A DNA stretch of 64,000 nt from positions 16,171,504 to 16,235,503 of the forward strand of contig NC_088298.1 of assembly GCF_032854445.1 (NCBI RefSeq). The letters run 5' to 3'. The notes beneath the pieces are model-generated. The model made no database searches, was not told the DNA's origin, and saw nothing but the letters and a program-made list of their open reading frames with translations. The position numbers were made by a program, and so were the translations under genes. Of this stretch, positions 22,526 through 34,102 are shown in pieces. Each line of letters starts with the position of its first letter. Positions within the stretch are counted from its first letter, which is position 1. This stretch comes from Liolophura sinensis (lineage: Eukaryota; Mollusca; Polyplacophora; Chitonida; Chitonidae).

Positions 22526-23579
22526 AGCGTTTCATTGCATTCTATAGTTCCATGGTTGGACAGCGCCGTTGTTCTTGTTGTTGACAGGGATGATATATTC
22601 TTGATTGAAGCGTCATTTATGCAATGCGCATGCCCCACAACATTGTCAGAAGAATGGAAATTTGTGTTGTTATGATACTAAACTTACAACAGGAAAACTC
22701 GAGTTGTCCAAGCCCCATATATTTGGTTTAACTATAATATGTGTGAAGTACTGTGATATATTGTGTATGTAAAACGTATGGTAAAAATGTGTGACGTACT
22801 TCTTATGTCTTATATTCTGTATTGGGAAAAGCTTCTCCCCGGAATAAACGATTGACCTTAAGCAAGTAATTTGCAAACCTTCCCACACGTGACGAAGAGA
22901 TTTTCGTATTCAGTGTGAGTTATGAATGTGGTTCTTTAATACATGTGATGAAAACCACATTTTGTGGAATCGTCCAGATGACTGACGTCTAAAAAATTGC
23001 ACCATTGCATTTTTTACCCACTGCTGCTTACGCCATGGTTCACCTTTCACTTTTATTATATTCATTGTTTAGGACACATTTATCTCCAGTAATCGCCTAT
23101 GAACTTCACGGCCAAATATATAGCGCAATAACTCTTCCTGCAAGTGGCATATATATAAAGCACCTTGTGGCTTTTATCAGATCATGTGGCAGATGGAGGA
23201 TTTCAGATTACAGTCACAAGGAAATGGTAAAAGTACATAGTGTGTCAATGATCCTGCACCAAATGATTTTTTTTTTGTTTATTTATTCACCAACAGTCAG
23301 AATACAGATGCACACAAATGTAAAATAAAAAAGATATTAGTATAAACACTTATTATTATAAATAAATGTTTAAACTGCAAGGCGGGAGTAAAGTCCGAGT
23401 GGACTTGTTCTATTCCCATTATACATGTAGTTAAAAGTACATACAGTAAGTATAATTAGAGAAGAAAGAGTGGACATGCTTACATGTGCCGATATGACAG
23501 GATACAAGGCTGGCTGATGGTGATACGATATAAGTTTGTTGCTAGAGATCTAATTCCACAATATTCCTGATGTTATTCT

Positions 23580-24100
23580 TTAATTTTTTTTTAAATTAAC
23601 GACTTTTTCAGGGGGCGGTATATTATTCCTACAAGGTTTTTTTTTCATCAATTCAATATCAAGGAAAAAGGATTCGTAAGGCCCATTCTCTTCGTTACAG
23701 AATATGTCATTTCTTCCATGGCAGCACTTTACGTCATTCCTAATATAAAGAATTACTCCGCCACCTTTTGACGGATATCAGTGTAATCTTCTTATATCAG
23801 GATGCAACCAGCTCTCGTAAACACGAGTACAGAGGATTTGCAATTCAGGTTCTTTATATATGTTGTTATATCATCGTAATTTTTTTGAGACTTCGGGCAT
23901 TAAAATGAAAAACAGCAGGTTGTTCATTTTTGGATTCATCTAAAGGACCTCTTCATTAATTAAAGGTAGATTCTACAAGATAATTGGATTGCGGACTAGT
24001 TGTGCTGGCCCAGTGATCGATTTCATAGTCATTGTCGCCTGTTAGAGTTTTGTTTTGATTAGCTTCGTTAAGTTTAACAGGGTTAAATCATATAAAATCT
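23580..24100 (-). pseudogene. LINE ORF2 endonuclease (APE-like) remnant
   Basis: The minus strand gives, across three frames, FHFNARSLKK, then DDITTYIKNLNCKSSVL, then ESWLHPD, then KGGGVILYIRND, then ESFFLDIE, then IIYRPP-like sequence. These are the expected successive motifs of LINE endonucleases; the E of the (T)E.W motif corresponds to the catalytic glutamate and GGGV.(L/I)YI is a hallmark strand. There are at least two frameshifts and one in-frame stop after RRLH. The endonuclease nicks target DNA to prime reverse transcription; this copy is dead. Upstream residues such as NPVKLNEANQNKT also look like the ORF2 N-terminus. Confidence 0.85.
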
Positions 24101-24972
24101 GTCATTTGTAATGTGACAGTACTAGTAGAGATACAGGAATACTCGTTCCTCGCATTATCATGAAAATTATAATCAGTGCCGGGGAAAGTAGGAGGAAAGT
24201 AGTTACCTCCTGAAGTAATTACAGAAGAAGGAAAGTAATTACATTAGAGAATGTAATTACATTAGAGAATGGATCTTTAGTCAGCAGTTGATTAACCATA
24301 AGGATATAAAAATGGGCAATAATAAAGGGCAATAATGATGGACAATAATAATGGGCAATAGTAATAAAGGATTACATGTATGACGTCGGGAGGACGATAA
24401 AACCGGGTATTCGTGCATAATATACCTTCGAATAAAATGGAATCATGACGTCTACGGAACAAACATATCTTAAATTAGAAGTATATGCAAATAGTATATA
24501 CAGGTATTTCATGCCATACACAAAAAAGTAAATAAAAAACATAAACAAATAAATAAAGTCCTTACCTTCTTATAATTTGGCAGAGGGCGAAAAGTTGGTC
24601 ACCCACCTCATAAGGTTCAAAAGTATGTGAGAAAGACACCTGGGAGAAAGACACCTGGGATGCAGCTTTGTGAGAAAGACCTAAGCAGCTATGTGAGAAA
24701 GACACTTGGGAGGCAGGTAGAAGTAACAGAATGTTACAAGTAAGTGCTGAACTTAACATTTGATACTAATACCTATGCATTACTCAGTCATGTGACTAAT
24801 GGACAGAACAACAAACAAAACCATAGTGGAATACATTCGAACCGAAGTCATTAAGTTAATTCGTAGTTGACTATCTGGTCAGAGTATAAAAGAATTAATT
24901 ATATTTAACGTTGAATGACATGCTGAATAAATAGGCGTAATTGGAACAGAACTATCAAGATAAACTAGAAGT

Positions 24973-26135
24973 TCAGGAACTTGTCAGAGGTACACAGGGT
25001 GAGTGAGACTCTAACAGGGGAGTCCCTTTCACTTGTGGCGTATCATCGTCTGTGATAACAGTTTTTCTGGAGGCTGTGTTGGAGTGTGCATCTCGGACAG
25101 GAGAACTGCACTCGGAAGAAGAACTTGGGCTGCCGATACGGATCAATTCGTCAATAGAGTTAGGAAATTTAAATTGCCGCATGCGTTCAATATAATTTTT
25201 AGCAAAAAGTTTACCGTTGCTGGGCCACGCAGACAGAAGAAGTGGGTTGCCTGATGCAGATTTCAATACTGTTTGATTTCGAGGGTTTAGATCTTCTTTA
25301 ATAACGATTTCGGCACTCGTTAATTTTAAGCTTCCTCGTCATGAATTTGACAATGATACCTCAAGGTTTAGATTATAGGTCAGCATGTGGGAGCCAAGAC
25401 GGTGAGCTATATCTATGTCTTTATCTGTGATACTTATGCCGGTCTGTCAGCAACCTGCTGATGGTCGTGGGTTTCCCCCGGGCTGTGCCCGGTTTCCACC
25501 CACCATAATGCTGGCCGCCGTCGTATAAGTGAAATATTCTTGAGTACGGCGTAAAACACCAATCAAATAAATAAATAAATAAGATACTTATGCCCAGTTT
25601 TGAAGTAATCATATAAACGACTCATTCCGTGCATTCTGCGATCGTTTCAGCTCTGTTGCACACCATAGACGGGAATACTGGACAATCGACCATGTTGTTC
25701 CAGCTAATTTGTTTTGTTTTCTAGAGTGTCTATTGACCATTTAAACGTAGGATTTGGTCTTGGTATTTTTCGTGATGTAGGCTCATCTCACGCATGTCAT
25801 ATCTGAGAGTTTCACTATCTGTTTCAAGAAAGAATATCCGCGATTCCTGTCGCTCTATTAGAGCAGCGAATTTGGTTACAATTTTTTCTTCAGTGTGTTT
25901 GAACTGTTCAAGCTACTGTTCTACTATAACGAGTTTGTCCAGCTTACCCATTGACCAGCTTGCCCCAGGTTGAACATCGCTCGGATTTGCCATCGTAGCT
26001 GGTGTTTTTACCGAGGGAGTGCATCATCGGTGAGCGGTCCGGGCTACTTTGAGACGATATATCATTCCTCTTTTGTCTCTTTGATTTAGGCATTTCAGTA
26101 AAGTCAGGTATAGGTGTTCTGCAACACCGTGACAC
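24973..26135 (-). pseudogene. LINE ORF1 protein remnant, split by a SINE
   Basis: ORF1 proteins bind retrotransposon RNA and form trimers. The minus strand shows a basic N-terminus (MPKSKRQKR, Met codon at 26093-26091), then a coiled-coil-like stretch (EEKIVTKFAALIERQESR at about 25.8 kb). Next come LENKTN, IPVYGVQQ, GISITDKDIDIAHRLG and IIVKFMTRK, then VIKEDLNPRNQ and AWPSNGKLFAKN, the usual order of an ORF1 RNA-binding and C-terminal domain. A serine-rich end reaches a stop at 24973. Stops and frameshifts occur at several places, and a SINE-A sits at 25441-25582. Confidence 0.85.
25441..25582 (+). mobile_element. SINE-A, 5' truncated, with 12-bp TSD, inside LINE ORF1
   Basis: It begins within the body (GGTCTGTCAGCAACCTG) and keeps the full 3' end, AGTACGGCGTAAAACACC plus (AAAT)n. 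The perfect direct repeat GATACTTATGCC lies at 25429-25440 and 25583-25594. The truncation therefore happened during insertion. It lies opposite in strand to the LINE and separates the FKTG and GISITDKD parts of ORF1. Confidence 0.95.
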
Positions 26136-26160
26136 AGATGTGAGACTTGGGAGTACACAG

Positions 26161-28223
26161 TGCTCAACAGGAGCAGACCCAGCTGGTCCCTGGGAAAGAT
26201 CGAGCAGCTAACATGTCTTCAATCTCAGTTTTAAAAATTTCCAATGAGTATGTCACTCTTGTTGGCAAATATGTACATAGTGTCCAGGATCTCTGGCTAT
26301 CTGTGCGATAGTTTTATCTAATTTGATCTTAACCCGGGGCTATGTTATGTATAATCATTCATGTTTATTACATTACCTTATAATACATTATATCATGAAA
26401 AGTGTATCTGTGAAAATTGTAATAGGTTTGCTAAAGGCATCTGAAAATCCAGCTATATTATGTATATGAGATGTCTGTAGATATATATTTTATATAAACC
26501 TGTTCAGGTTATGTCCACCTGGATTTTGTAGTTTAGGTCAGCCCTACCGCATCCTCTCGATAACATCTTCACGAATAACGACCCATACATATAAACTAAA
26601 TAATATCTTGCCTAGAAATTTTCCAGTGTTTGCTTAATTTCCAGAAAATTCGTTCTGAGGGTCCTTCGGCGTTGTTAGCGGGAAGTAATCAAACCCGATA
26701 TAACCAATGAGAAAAAAATTACCTTGGCGAAGCTTACTTGGCTTCTTGAAAGACCACTCTCAACAAGATATTCCCTGTGTGACGTCCGATCCAATTCCAA
26801 TTTCCAAGGGAACACCGCTCATTGGTTTGGAATCTGTTGTGAGATCTGAGCAGTCTATGATCTAGAAACAATGAATGGGAATAGGGCTGTTAATGACTGA
26901 GATGGCTTTTGTCGAAGAGCAAAGAAGACTGTATATTTCTTCCTGGTTAAATAGATCAATACATTCAAAATACTAAAGGTCGACATAACTAGCTAGGAAC
27001 TTACGTCACTGAGAGACATGGTCTAGCTTTGCCTATGACCCACTTGTCTGCTGTCTTATCACGCAATTAATACATTGCGGATGGATTATTGCCATATATT
27101 TCTATTCATTGTGACTGATTTCAAAATTTATTATAATTGATACGTTCGGCCATTATGCCACGATTTACACCTTCACCTTTGAATAATTCCAAAATATTAT
27201 TTATTCATTGGTTCGTAGAATCATTATTTGCCAAAAATGCTATTATTTTACACTATCAAATGAAAGTGAATAAATGATTTACTTCTTTGTGGTAATTTTT
27301 CTTTTGTTTCTGTATTTGAAATATTTGTTTTTTTTTTCAAGCTCACAAGTTATTTCCTTCACAGATTCCTTGATCCAATCGCTTTTATATTCTTCAAAAC
27401 TCACCCATAAAGACGTCGACATCGTTTTCGTACCGATTTTGACGTTTTCTTCGATGGTAATAAAAATTGACGGCAAAATTCATATCTTGCGTGACACAAA
27501 CTCGCACGATATAGCGCCTCCGTGCATCTTTCGTGTTGAATCACATGTATAACGTAGTCTGACCGTCCCTGCATGAAGTTACAAATCAAATACCAGATAA
27601 CATCTAGGCTCTGTTTGTCGCTTAATAAAACACGACATTCTCCAAACTGAAGCTTATCTTACACGATTGCGTGTGCTGGCTTGCCTTTAAGTACAAACAA
27701 ACAATAGTTTGCATGTCCGTAACACTAAAGAACATAACGTGTATCTGATATGTGATAAACGTGGGTTGATTTGCCGATCATTGTATTATGAAAAGAATCG
27801 TGTGATGCACTGCAGATATTACATAATATATTTCCAGGTCTAAAATATTCAAGCGACAACTCATTTATTCATTCAGCCGTTAACCTGTCACGATTTAGAC
27901 TAGAGAGAAAGACAAAGCGTTCAGAATAGACAAAGCCTTTAGGTGCATAGTGATTAAACAAGTTGTCTGCCTTGTGATGTCGACTCCACACAATCTCCTT
28001 TCCTTGGGCTAGGTATTGCCTGGCGTGATCGCTACAAATTAATCCTGGTTTCTTGGGTTTATTTTGGGGGGATTCACATTTATTCGTTTATTCACACTCA
28101 GAGCAAATAGGTGGAAAAAACCGTTACAGGGCTGATCACAATGATATTAGCAGCGCTTAATATATGTATAGAGAGATAGGTAAACGTAGGTCCTTGGTAC
28201 AAAAGTGGGATGAAGATAAAATT
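26161..28223. other. no gene or repeat recognised
   Basis: AT-rich sequence with short open frames only. A 65-codon minus-strand frame at 27279-27476 has a charged, coding-like composition (SFEEYKSDWIKESVKEI) but begins at a non-ATG codon just after a stop and matches nothing I recognise. Confidence 0.4.
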
Positions 28224-28225
28224 TG

Positions 28226-28559
28226 AGTGAGTGGGTGAGTGAGTGTTTGGGGTTTAACGTTGTACTTAACAATTTTTCAGTCAGATGACGACGAAGGAAT
28301 CCTTAGAGTGCATGTAATGTGCCTCCTTGTTGCAGGACGGATTTCCACCGCTCTTTTATCTAGTGCTGCTTCACTGAGATGCCTTACTGAAGGCAAGTAA
28401 GCTGCCCAGCCAGAGCCATTATGCGGATACGGGTCAACCAGTCGTTGCATTACCCCCTTCATGCTGAACGCCAAGCGAGGAAGTTACAACTTCCTCTTTT
28501 AAGGCCTTAGGTATGACTCGACCCAGAATTGACCCTGGATCTACCTCTTTCGAAAGAGG
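28226..28559 (-). mobile_element. SINE-B, head truncated
   Basis: Minus-strand order: box-B-like GGGTCAATTCTGGGTCGAG, AAGTTGTAACTTCCTCGCTT, the body (ATCCGTCCTGCAACAAGGAG), TGACTGAAAAATTGTTAAGT, then an ACTCACTC tail. The head stops near GTAGATCC, before box A. The short repeats AAATTTGA at 28218-28225 and 28560-28567 may be target-site duplications. Confidence 0.9.
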
Positions 28560-29219
28560 AAATTTGAAAGATGATGTGAAAAGAGTGTGGCAACAATGGT
28601 TGCAGATATAGGTTTATCAGATGTAGGACACAGTTTTTGGCATGAAATGCGATAGATGAAAACAAAATAAGGTGGAAAAGTCACTACAACAATATGAAGT
28701 GAAGGTCGACAATAGGCTTCCGATTTACAAAGCTGTGACAAGCGCATTTACCGTGGTGACGTATCTCTTTAATGTATGTTGCCGTGGAAGTTACGTTAGG
28801 CTTTTGGTGTGACAACGTCCTAGAGCTGGTCCTAGAAATGTGACGAGTCCTAAGAATAGCTTGGAAACTAGACAAAATTAATAAAAAATAAAACTGATTA
28901 AAAAAATCAAATGAACCGACCTTTGTGAAGATCGTTGTGAAGACAAAATGTCAAACTACAAGCAACTACAAATCAGGTCAATATACACATTTGTGGTCCG
29001 GGAAAATATATATCCAAATATTAATCATAGTTGACGCGAGCGGGAAATTACAGTTTGTCGTAAGGTAAGAGCAAGGAAATTAGAACTGACCATGTCTACG
29101 AGACTGGATTTGATCCTTCGTTTTGTGAATCCCAGCGTCTGAAAGACAAATGCAAGTGACTACTACGCCAAGCAGTGTGTAAAAGTGTGTAATAAGCGCA
29201 TCAGAAATATGTAGATCTA

Positions 29220-29461
29220 ATTTTTTTATTTGATAGGTTTTTTTTCGCCGCACTCAAGAATATTTTACCTATTGGACAGCGGCCAGCAATATGGTGGGTG
29301 GAAACCAAGCAGTGTCTGGGAGAAACCCACGACCATCCGCAGGTTGCTGACAACCTTCATTTCCACGTACGGCCGGCGAGGGAGACAGCATGAGCTGGAC
29401 TTGAACTCACAACGACCGCATTGGTGAGAGGCTCCTGGGCCATTACTCTGCGCTAGCGCGC
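29220..29461 (-). mobile_element. SINE-A with 12-bp TSD
   Basis: Minus strand: GCGCGCTAGCGCAGAGTAAT head (start missing), box B GAGTTCAAGTCC, body, CACCATATTGCTGGCCGC, a diverged core and a T-rich/A-rich tail. The perfect direct repeat TATGTAGATCTA lies at 29208-29219 and 29462-29473. It is truncated just before box A, so the insertion was probably 5'-truncated. Confidence 0.95.
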
Positions 29462-29589
29462 TATGTAGATCTACCTACCTGTCTAACGACAATAGACGCA
29501 TTACTTTTTCGGTATTTCTAAACCGGTAAATGCTAATTTCTCTGGATGTTAATGCTTTAAAATCTATCTGTCGACACAGACATACGTAT

Positions 29590-29800
29590 ACCAGCGGTCA
29601 ATCAATAAGGACGTTCCTGGTGAATAGTAGCAACGCCAATTCCCAAATACGACATGTAACACAAACCATCAAAGAAATAAGAAAGTATATAAAGTGCGAA
29701 AATAGTATGTAATGATGCAAAGAAGCAATCAACAGTTTTTCAATGTTGTTGGAAAGAATTGGCGACTGAGTGAAATCAGTATTCAATACATTTCCGACAT
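29590..29800 (+). repeat. R2 dispersed repeat
   Basis: ATAAGGACGTTCCTGGTGAA, CCAATTCCCAAATACGACAT, AGTATATAAAGTGCGAAAAT, AATCAACAGTTTTTCAATG and GGCGACTGAGTGAAATCAG, in the order seen at 8519-8720. Confidence 0.75.
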
Positions 29801-30324
29801 TTAGCGAAGTAGATCTACGAATTATATCTTACCTACCATCAAATCCACTTTTCTTCTATCTGTGACGTACAACACGGGCGTTGCACAAGTGAGTGTACAG
29901 TGAATGATATTGCTATCATGACCCGCGTGAGAAACACGATGGATAGCTACCTTTGCGTCGTACCTTATAGAGATGGTTAACCGATTGATGAAATTCCAAG
30001 AATTGAGAAAGGTAAAAGACGAACCCAGAAATGTCCTGTAACTTATTTAATTATTTATTATTTAATATTTATCCTGATTACTCTTTGGCATTTAATTGTT
30101 TTGCACTTAGACAAATTAATCCTTAGTAACTTAATAACTTAGACAAGCTGATCCTTTCTAGCCCAACAGTTAAATGCAAATGGAAATGATCGGTTATAAA
30201 TTCAGGTAACATGATGACTTATTATTAAACGGTGTTAACAGTTCCGGATATGATATGTTTTGTTTCTGTTATGGTGTGTTACTGTAATTTTTTTTGGCGC
30301 TAAGCCGGTAACATTTTAGTATAA

Positions 30325-31500
30325 GACAAAAGCGTAGAGGCTAAGGCGAAAGAAAGCTGCGATGACAGTGTGATAGCCGGCAAATGGTCACACCTAACGA
30401 GTGAAATCGGTTTTTATTCAGTTCACCCACCAAGTTACAAATTTATTGTTGCAATTTTATTGTAACTATTCGTGTAAACGACTAAATACTACAATCTAAT
30501 ACGCCCTCCAGAACGGTGGCGTAAGCAGAATCATGTCAAAAATGCAGTGATATCAATCGCAATCCATTTGTCTTCCGAATAGCTGGTATCTTCTATTCGC
30601 GCATGAGTGACATTCCCAAATGCCCTCACCAGTAAGACCTTTCAGATGATTTGCTGAACCAAAAGGTACTCAAAATTCCCGTTCTCTTATGTGCAGATGT
30701 AATGATGCGTTATAAAATTTAACGGGATTAAAAGCAAAAATTTTGCAATAAAGAAATATAAACGTTTAACAGGACTAAATTATAGATTGTGATTTATTTC
30801 CTACTATACTGAAGGGCTTAACGCATAATCCTTGGAATTAAAATTTGCTGCGATTAGCAATGATAATTGGAATTGTCTAATCAACTGCAACGTCCTAGGC
30901 AGGTGCAGCAATTAGCTCCAAAAGATCCAGAATATCTTTCTTTACAAACTCCGGTGCTTTGAGAAAAGTTCTCAAGTTAATGATTGAGAAGTTATTGTGT
31001 GGGCGTTAGTTGACAACCATTCCAAAGTGCATCTAACACTTTTTGCACTCTGTCGTCCAGAAACGAAAAATAAAAGAAGAACAAATTCACGGGATTAAAA
31101 CTTTAACCGTCCCACAGATCGTTTGACAAATTGCCTTAAAAAATGGATCAATTTTCTTTTCAAGACAGCCAACATGACAAAACGTTTAAATGGATTTCGT
31201 TGCATGCGCACAAGCGCTTAATGTTCTAACAGAGTTTGAGTAGGACTTCAATTTAGTTTAATTTTAAAAAGAAACTTCCATTTTCTTCCAACTACCAAGG
31301 CTTCTCACAAAAAGAACAATTTCCGTCGTAATTCTGCACAACAATCTTATTATTGGGCTACGTCATTTAATCAAGATTGACAGCTGGAGCTTGGGAATGT
31401 AGGTTACATTCGCCATGGTCTCGGTGTGCAGATTTTGCTGACCTAAGATGTAACCACTAAGTAACACAAGTTGTAATCGAATTAATCTTTCCACTGTAGG
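30325..31500. repeat. R3-led ~1.1 kb unit, copy 1
   Basis: It starts with R3 (GTGATAGCCGGCAAATGGTC, CACACCTAACGAGTGAAATC) and ends with a segment containing ATCAAGATTGACAGCTGGAG and GGTTACATTCGCCATGG. The same order occurs at 32010-33080. The two copies are diverged and the middle is hard to align by eye. Confidence 0.6.
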
Positions 31501-31557
31501 ATCATTACAGACTGTTATCTGTTACAGCGATCTTTGTCTCGCTGTGGCAGAGATGTT

Positions 31558-31786
31558 TATTTATATGATTGGTGTTTAACTCCGTACTCAAGAATATTGA
31601 GGCCATCGTTATGGTGAGAAGAAACCCACGGCCATCTGCGGGTTGCTGAGAGGCCTCACCACTTCCGCCCGGAGAGGAAGCCAACATGAGCTGGACTTTA
31701 CATCACAGTGATCGAAATTGTGAGAGGCTTCTAGGTCGTTAATTGGGCCGGGGTGGCACGCTAACCACTTCTGCCCCGGAGGACCC
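31558..31786 (-). mobile_element. SINE-A with divergent head and 11-bp TSD
   Basis: Tail and core: ATTTATATGATTGGTG, AACTCCGTACTCAAGAATAT. Body: AAACCCACGGCCATCTGCGG, GGAGAGGAAGCCAACATGAG. The minus-strand head is TCCGGGGCAGAAGTGGTTAG, a third head type. The repeat GCAGAGATGTT lies at 31547-31557 and 31787-31797, perfect. It lies between the two copies of the R3-led unit. Confidence 0.9.
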
Positions 31787-32009
31787 GCAGAGATGTTCAG
31801 TGTCCGCATGCATGTAATCGGACAGAGGGATGTATAAATTATAGAGTAGCTTGTGTCTACATGCACTGTTTGCTCTTAGCAGCAGTCCTTGCTTTTACAG
31901 ATCGCTTTTGAGCCGACGCTCTGTTGACAACGTTAAAATGTCTGACAGCTTGTCAGTATTATTTCTGAAACTGAAGATTGCACATGTATTTAGACTATAA
32001 AAAAGACGT

Positions 32010-33080
32010 ACAGCATTGAGAGTTAAACCAGAGCATCGACGACGGTGTGATAAAATGCAAAGGGTCACACGTAACCGGCGAAATATAGCCTGTTGTCAGT
32101 TTACCTCAGTTAGGGATTTAACCTAATTGTTTTTTGTTAATTCTTATAAAGTAACAAGATACACGTTCACTGCTACCATGACTTAAACGAAAAATATGCA
32201 TTGACATTTATCGATATATATTAGACTTCACTGGACGGTGTAGAATTTACTTTGGATAGCTGTAAAGATGACAACACATTGCTCTTGGTTATGACTGACG
32301 TGGCTATAATTAGAAAATAGTTCTTAAATAGTAATAATGGTTTCAAGATGATCCCAAATGGCTTGATCAGGTATCTTACCAACCTCGAAAAAACAATCGA
32401 AGATATCTCTCAGACGCTTATAAAGTGATGCTTTGAGAAATGTCTTTTTATATATCAGAATTTGACCTTATGTCTTACTTGACTGCAACTCCCTGCTGTT
32501 TCAACCATTTACTCAAAAGGAATCAGAAAGAAATCCCACAAACAAGGCACTAATAGCACCACAGATCGCCACTGCAACAGATTTGGATTTTGACTTTTAT
32601 TTAATGCTAATATAATGAGAAAATGAGTAAAAAGATTTCAGCGTTTGGGAAAATACGTGTATTTATTCGAGATTGTACGCCAACAAACCAGGACTAATCA
32701 GAATTCTAATTTCAAAGTCTAAAACACAAAAAACGCCATTTTTTGCGTTCTTAGCAAATCGACTTTTATTTTATGCAAATAGCATAAGGAAATGATTTAA
32801 GACATTTCTGAGGTTTCGGATAATACATGTTTTTAATCGAGAAGATCACTATAAAGGAATTCTAACATTTTGTTGTCAAAAAGAGCAAAGAAAACAAAAA
32901 CATCCGCCATTTTATGCTAACAGCAAATTGCTCAGAACGAAGGATCATCTGAGTCATTTGTTCACAGCTGTCTCTGACTTTTGCTACGTAATCAAAGTTG
33001 ACAGGAGGAGTGTGTATCTGCAGGTTACAGTCGCCAAGGACCAGGAATGCAGTTTGCGTTGACATGTAGCATGATATAGA
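32010..33080. repeat. R3-led ~1.1 kb unit, copy 2, with internal duplication
   Basis: The R3 part reads AACCAGAGCATCGACGACGG, GGGTCACACGTAACCGGCGA. A diverged ~172-bp internal tandem duplication spans about 32587-32758 and 32760-32929 (GACTTTTATTT.ATGC, TTTAT.CGAGA and CGCCATTTT landmarks in both). The end (ATCAAAGTTGACAGGAGGAG, GGTTACAGTCGCCAAGG) matches the end of copy 1. Confidence 0.65.
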
Positions 33081-33241
33081 CCGAAACGGACACCAATAAT
33101 AACCATATTAACAAATCCCAGAAGACCTCGTAAAATATTATGGTACAAACATCAGCACGAGAATCGATCATCGCAGGTTCTCCTCTATCACCCTGATCGA
33201 TGTCTTACTTAAGCAGTTCACCGCTGTTCTCTCCGTGAAAG

Positions 33242-33380
33242 TTACCGGACTGCGTGAGTTAAATAGGGTTGTTTCTATCCATCCATCGCTGTATTTTATT
33301 GCATTCAGCATTTACCGGACCGCGTGAGTTAAATAGGGTTGTTTCTATCCATCCATCGCTGTATTTTATTGCATTCAGCA
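33242..33380. repeat. 70-bp near-perfect tandem duplication
   Basis: TTACCGGAC.GCGTGAGTTA starts units at 33242 and 33312. The two copies run to TTGCATTCAGCA and differ at one base in the part I compared. This is far cleaner than most repeats here, so it is recent. Confidence 0.95.
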
Positions 33381-33971
33381 GCAACTGGTTATTGCTGTTT
33401 TTCATCTGACGTACTTCATTTAATTGACAACGTGCTTGTTTCTCAGGGATTTCGTGAAATTTAATATTATATTTTGATTGGTTTCCAGCAACTATAGGTA
33501 CTGAATTTACAATGCTTTTGGCATTAGTCAGCTACAAGTAAAAATAGTTCTTTCGAAAAATTATGTGATTTTTTGGCATTATATAAAATTCACCCAAAAG
33601 GAAGTGTGAGATATTTTTCAGACACCCTTGTAAAAACCGATGCTTTGATGCTTTCAAACAACATAAGTTAAGATGTGGATATTTCCGCAGTTTGATACAC
33701 TTCTGCTTCAAAAATATCGAAATCATTCGACCTCTCTGGATTAAAAATTTATCTGTACCAGAGATACGACTTTGCTTTACGAAATCAATCTTTTTTATTC
33801 AAGTCAACCAGATTTAGAACAAACCTAGAGAGGGTATTGACATTCGGTTAACGAATTTAATCCTCCCGCAAACGTACATCTAGAAGCTCACACGCGTGTG
33901 CAAGCTCACAAAATACAAAACTAGTGTAAACAGAAATAAGACCAGAAAACTGTTTTTAAACTTAACAAAGA

Positions 33972-34030
33972 GCCCCAGCCCCCCCACCCCCCCCCCCACC
34001 CCCCACCCCCACCCCCCCCCCCCCCCCCCA
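33972..34030. repeat. C-rich tract
   Basis: About 55 bases made almost only of C runs broken by single A residues, followed by A7. On the minus strand it offers many G-runs able to form G-quadruplexes. It may also be an assembly or sequencing weak spot. Confidence 0.9.
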
Positions 34031-34102
34031 AAAAAATGACAGAAAAAAATACAGTCGCGTTTGTTCGCCTTATAATAACAGGCCGAGTTATTTACTCACA
34101 GT

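Larger units (their letters stand above)
23345..26160 (-). mobile_element. decayed LINE (non-LTR retrotransposon), RT deleted
   Basis: Read on the minus strand the order is ORF1 remnant (26135-24973), a spacer, an APE-type endonuclease remnant of ORF2 (24100-23580) and a short 3' remnant with GGACTTTACTCCCGCC. Only about 200 bp separate the endonuclease end from the 3' remnant, so the reverse transcriptase (normally around 2 kb) has been lost. Both reading frames carry stops and frameshifts. The layout and ORF1 features suit L1/Tx1-like or CR1/L2-like clades; I cannot choose between them. The outer ends are approximate because no target-site duplication was found. Confidence 0.8.

Noticed and set aside
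27279-27476. Charged 65-codon minus-strand frame (SFEEYKSDWIKESVKEI)
   Set aside because: It begins just after a stop with a non-ATG codon, has no recognised homologue or paralogue, and its length is expected by chance.
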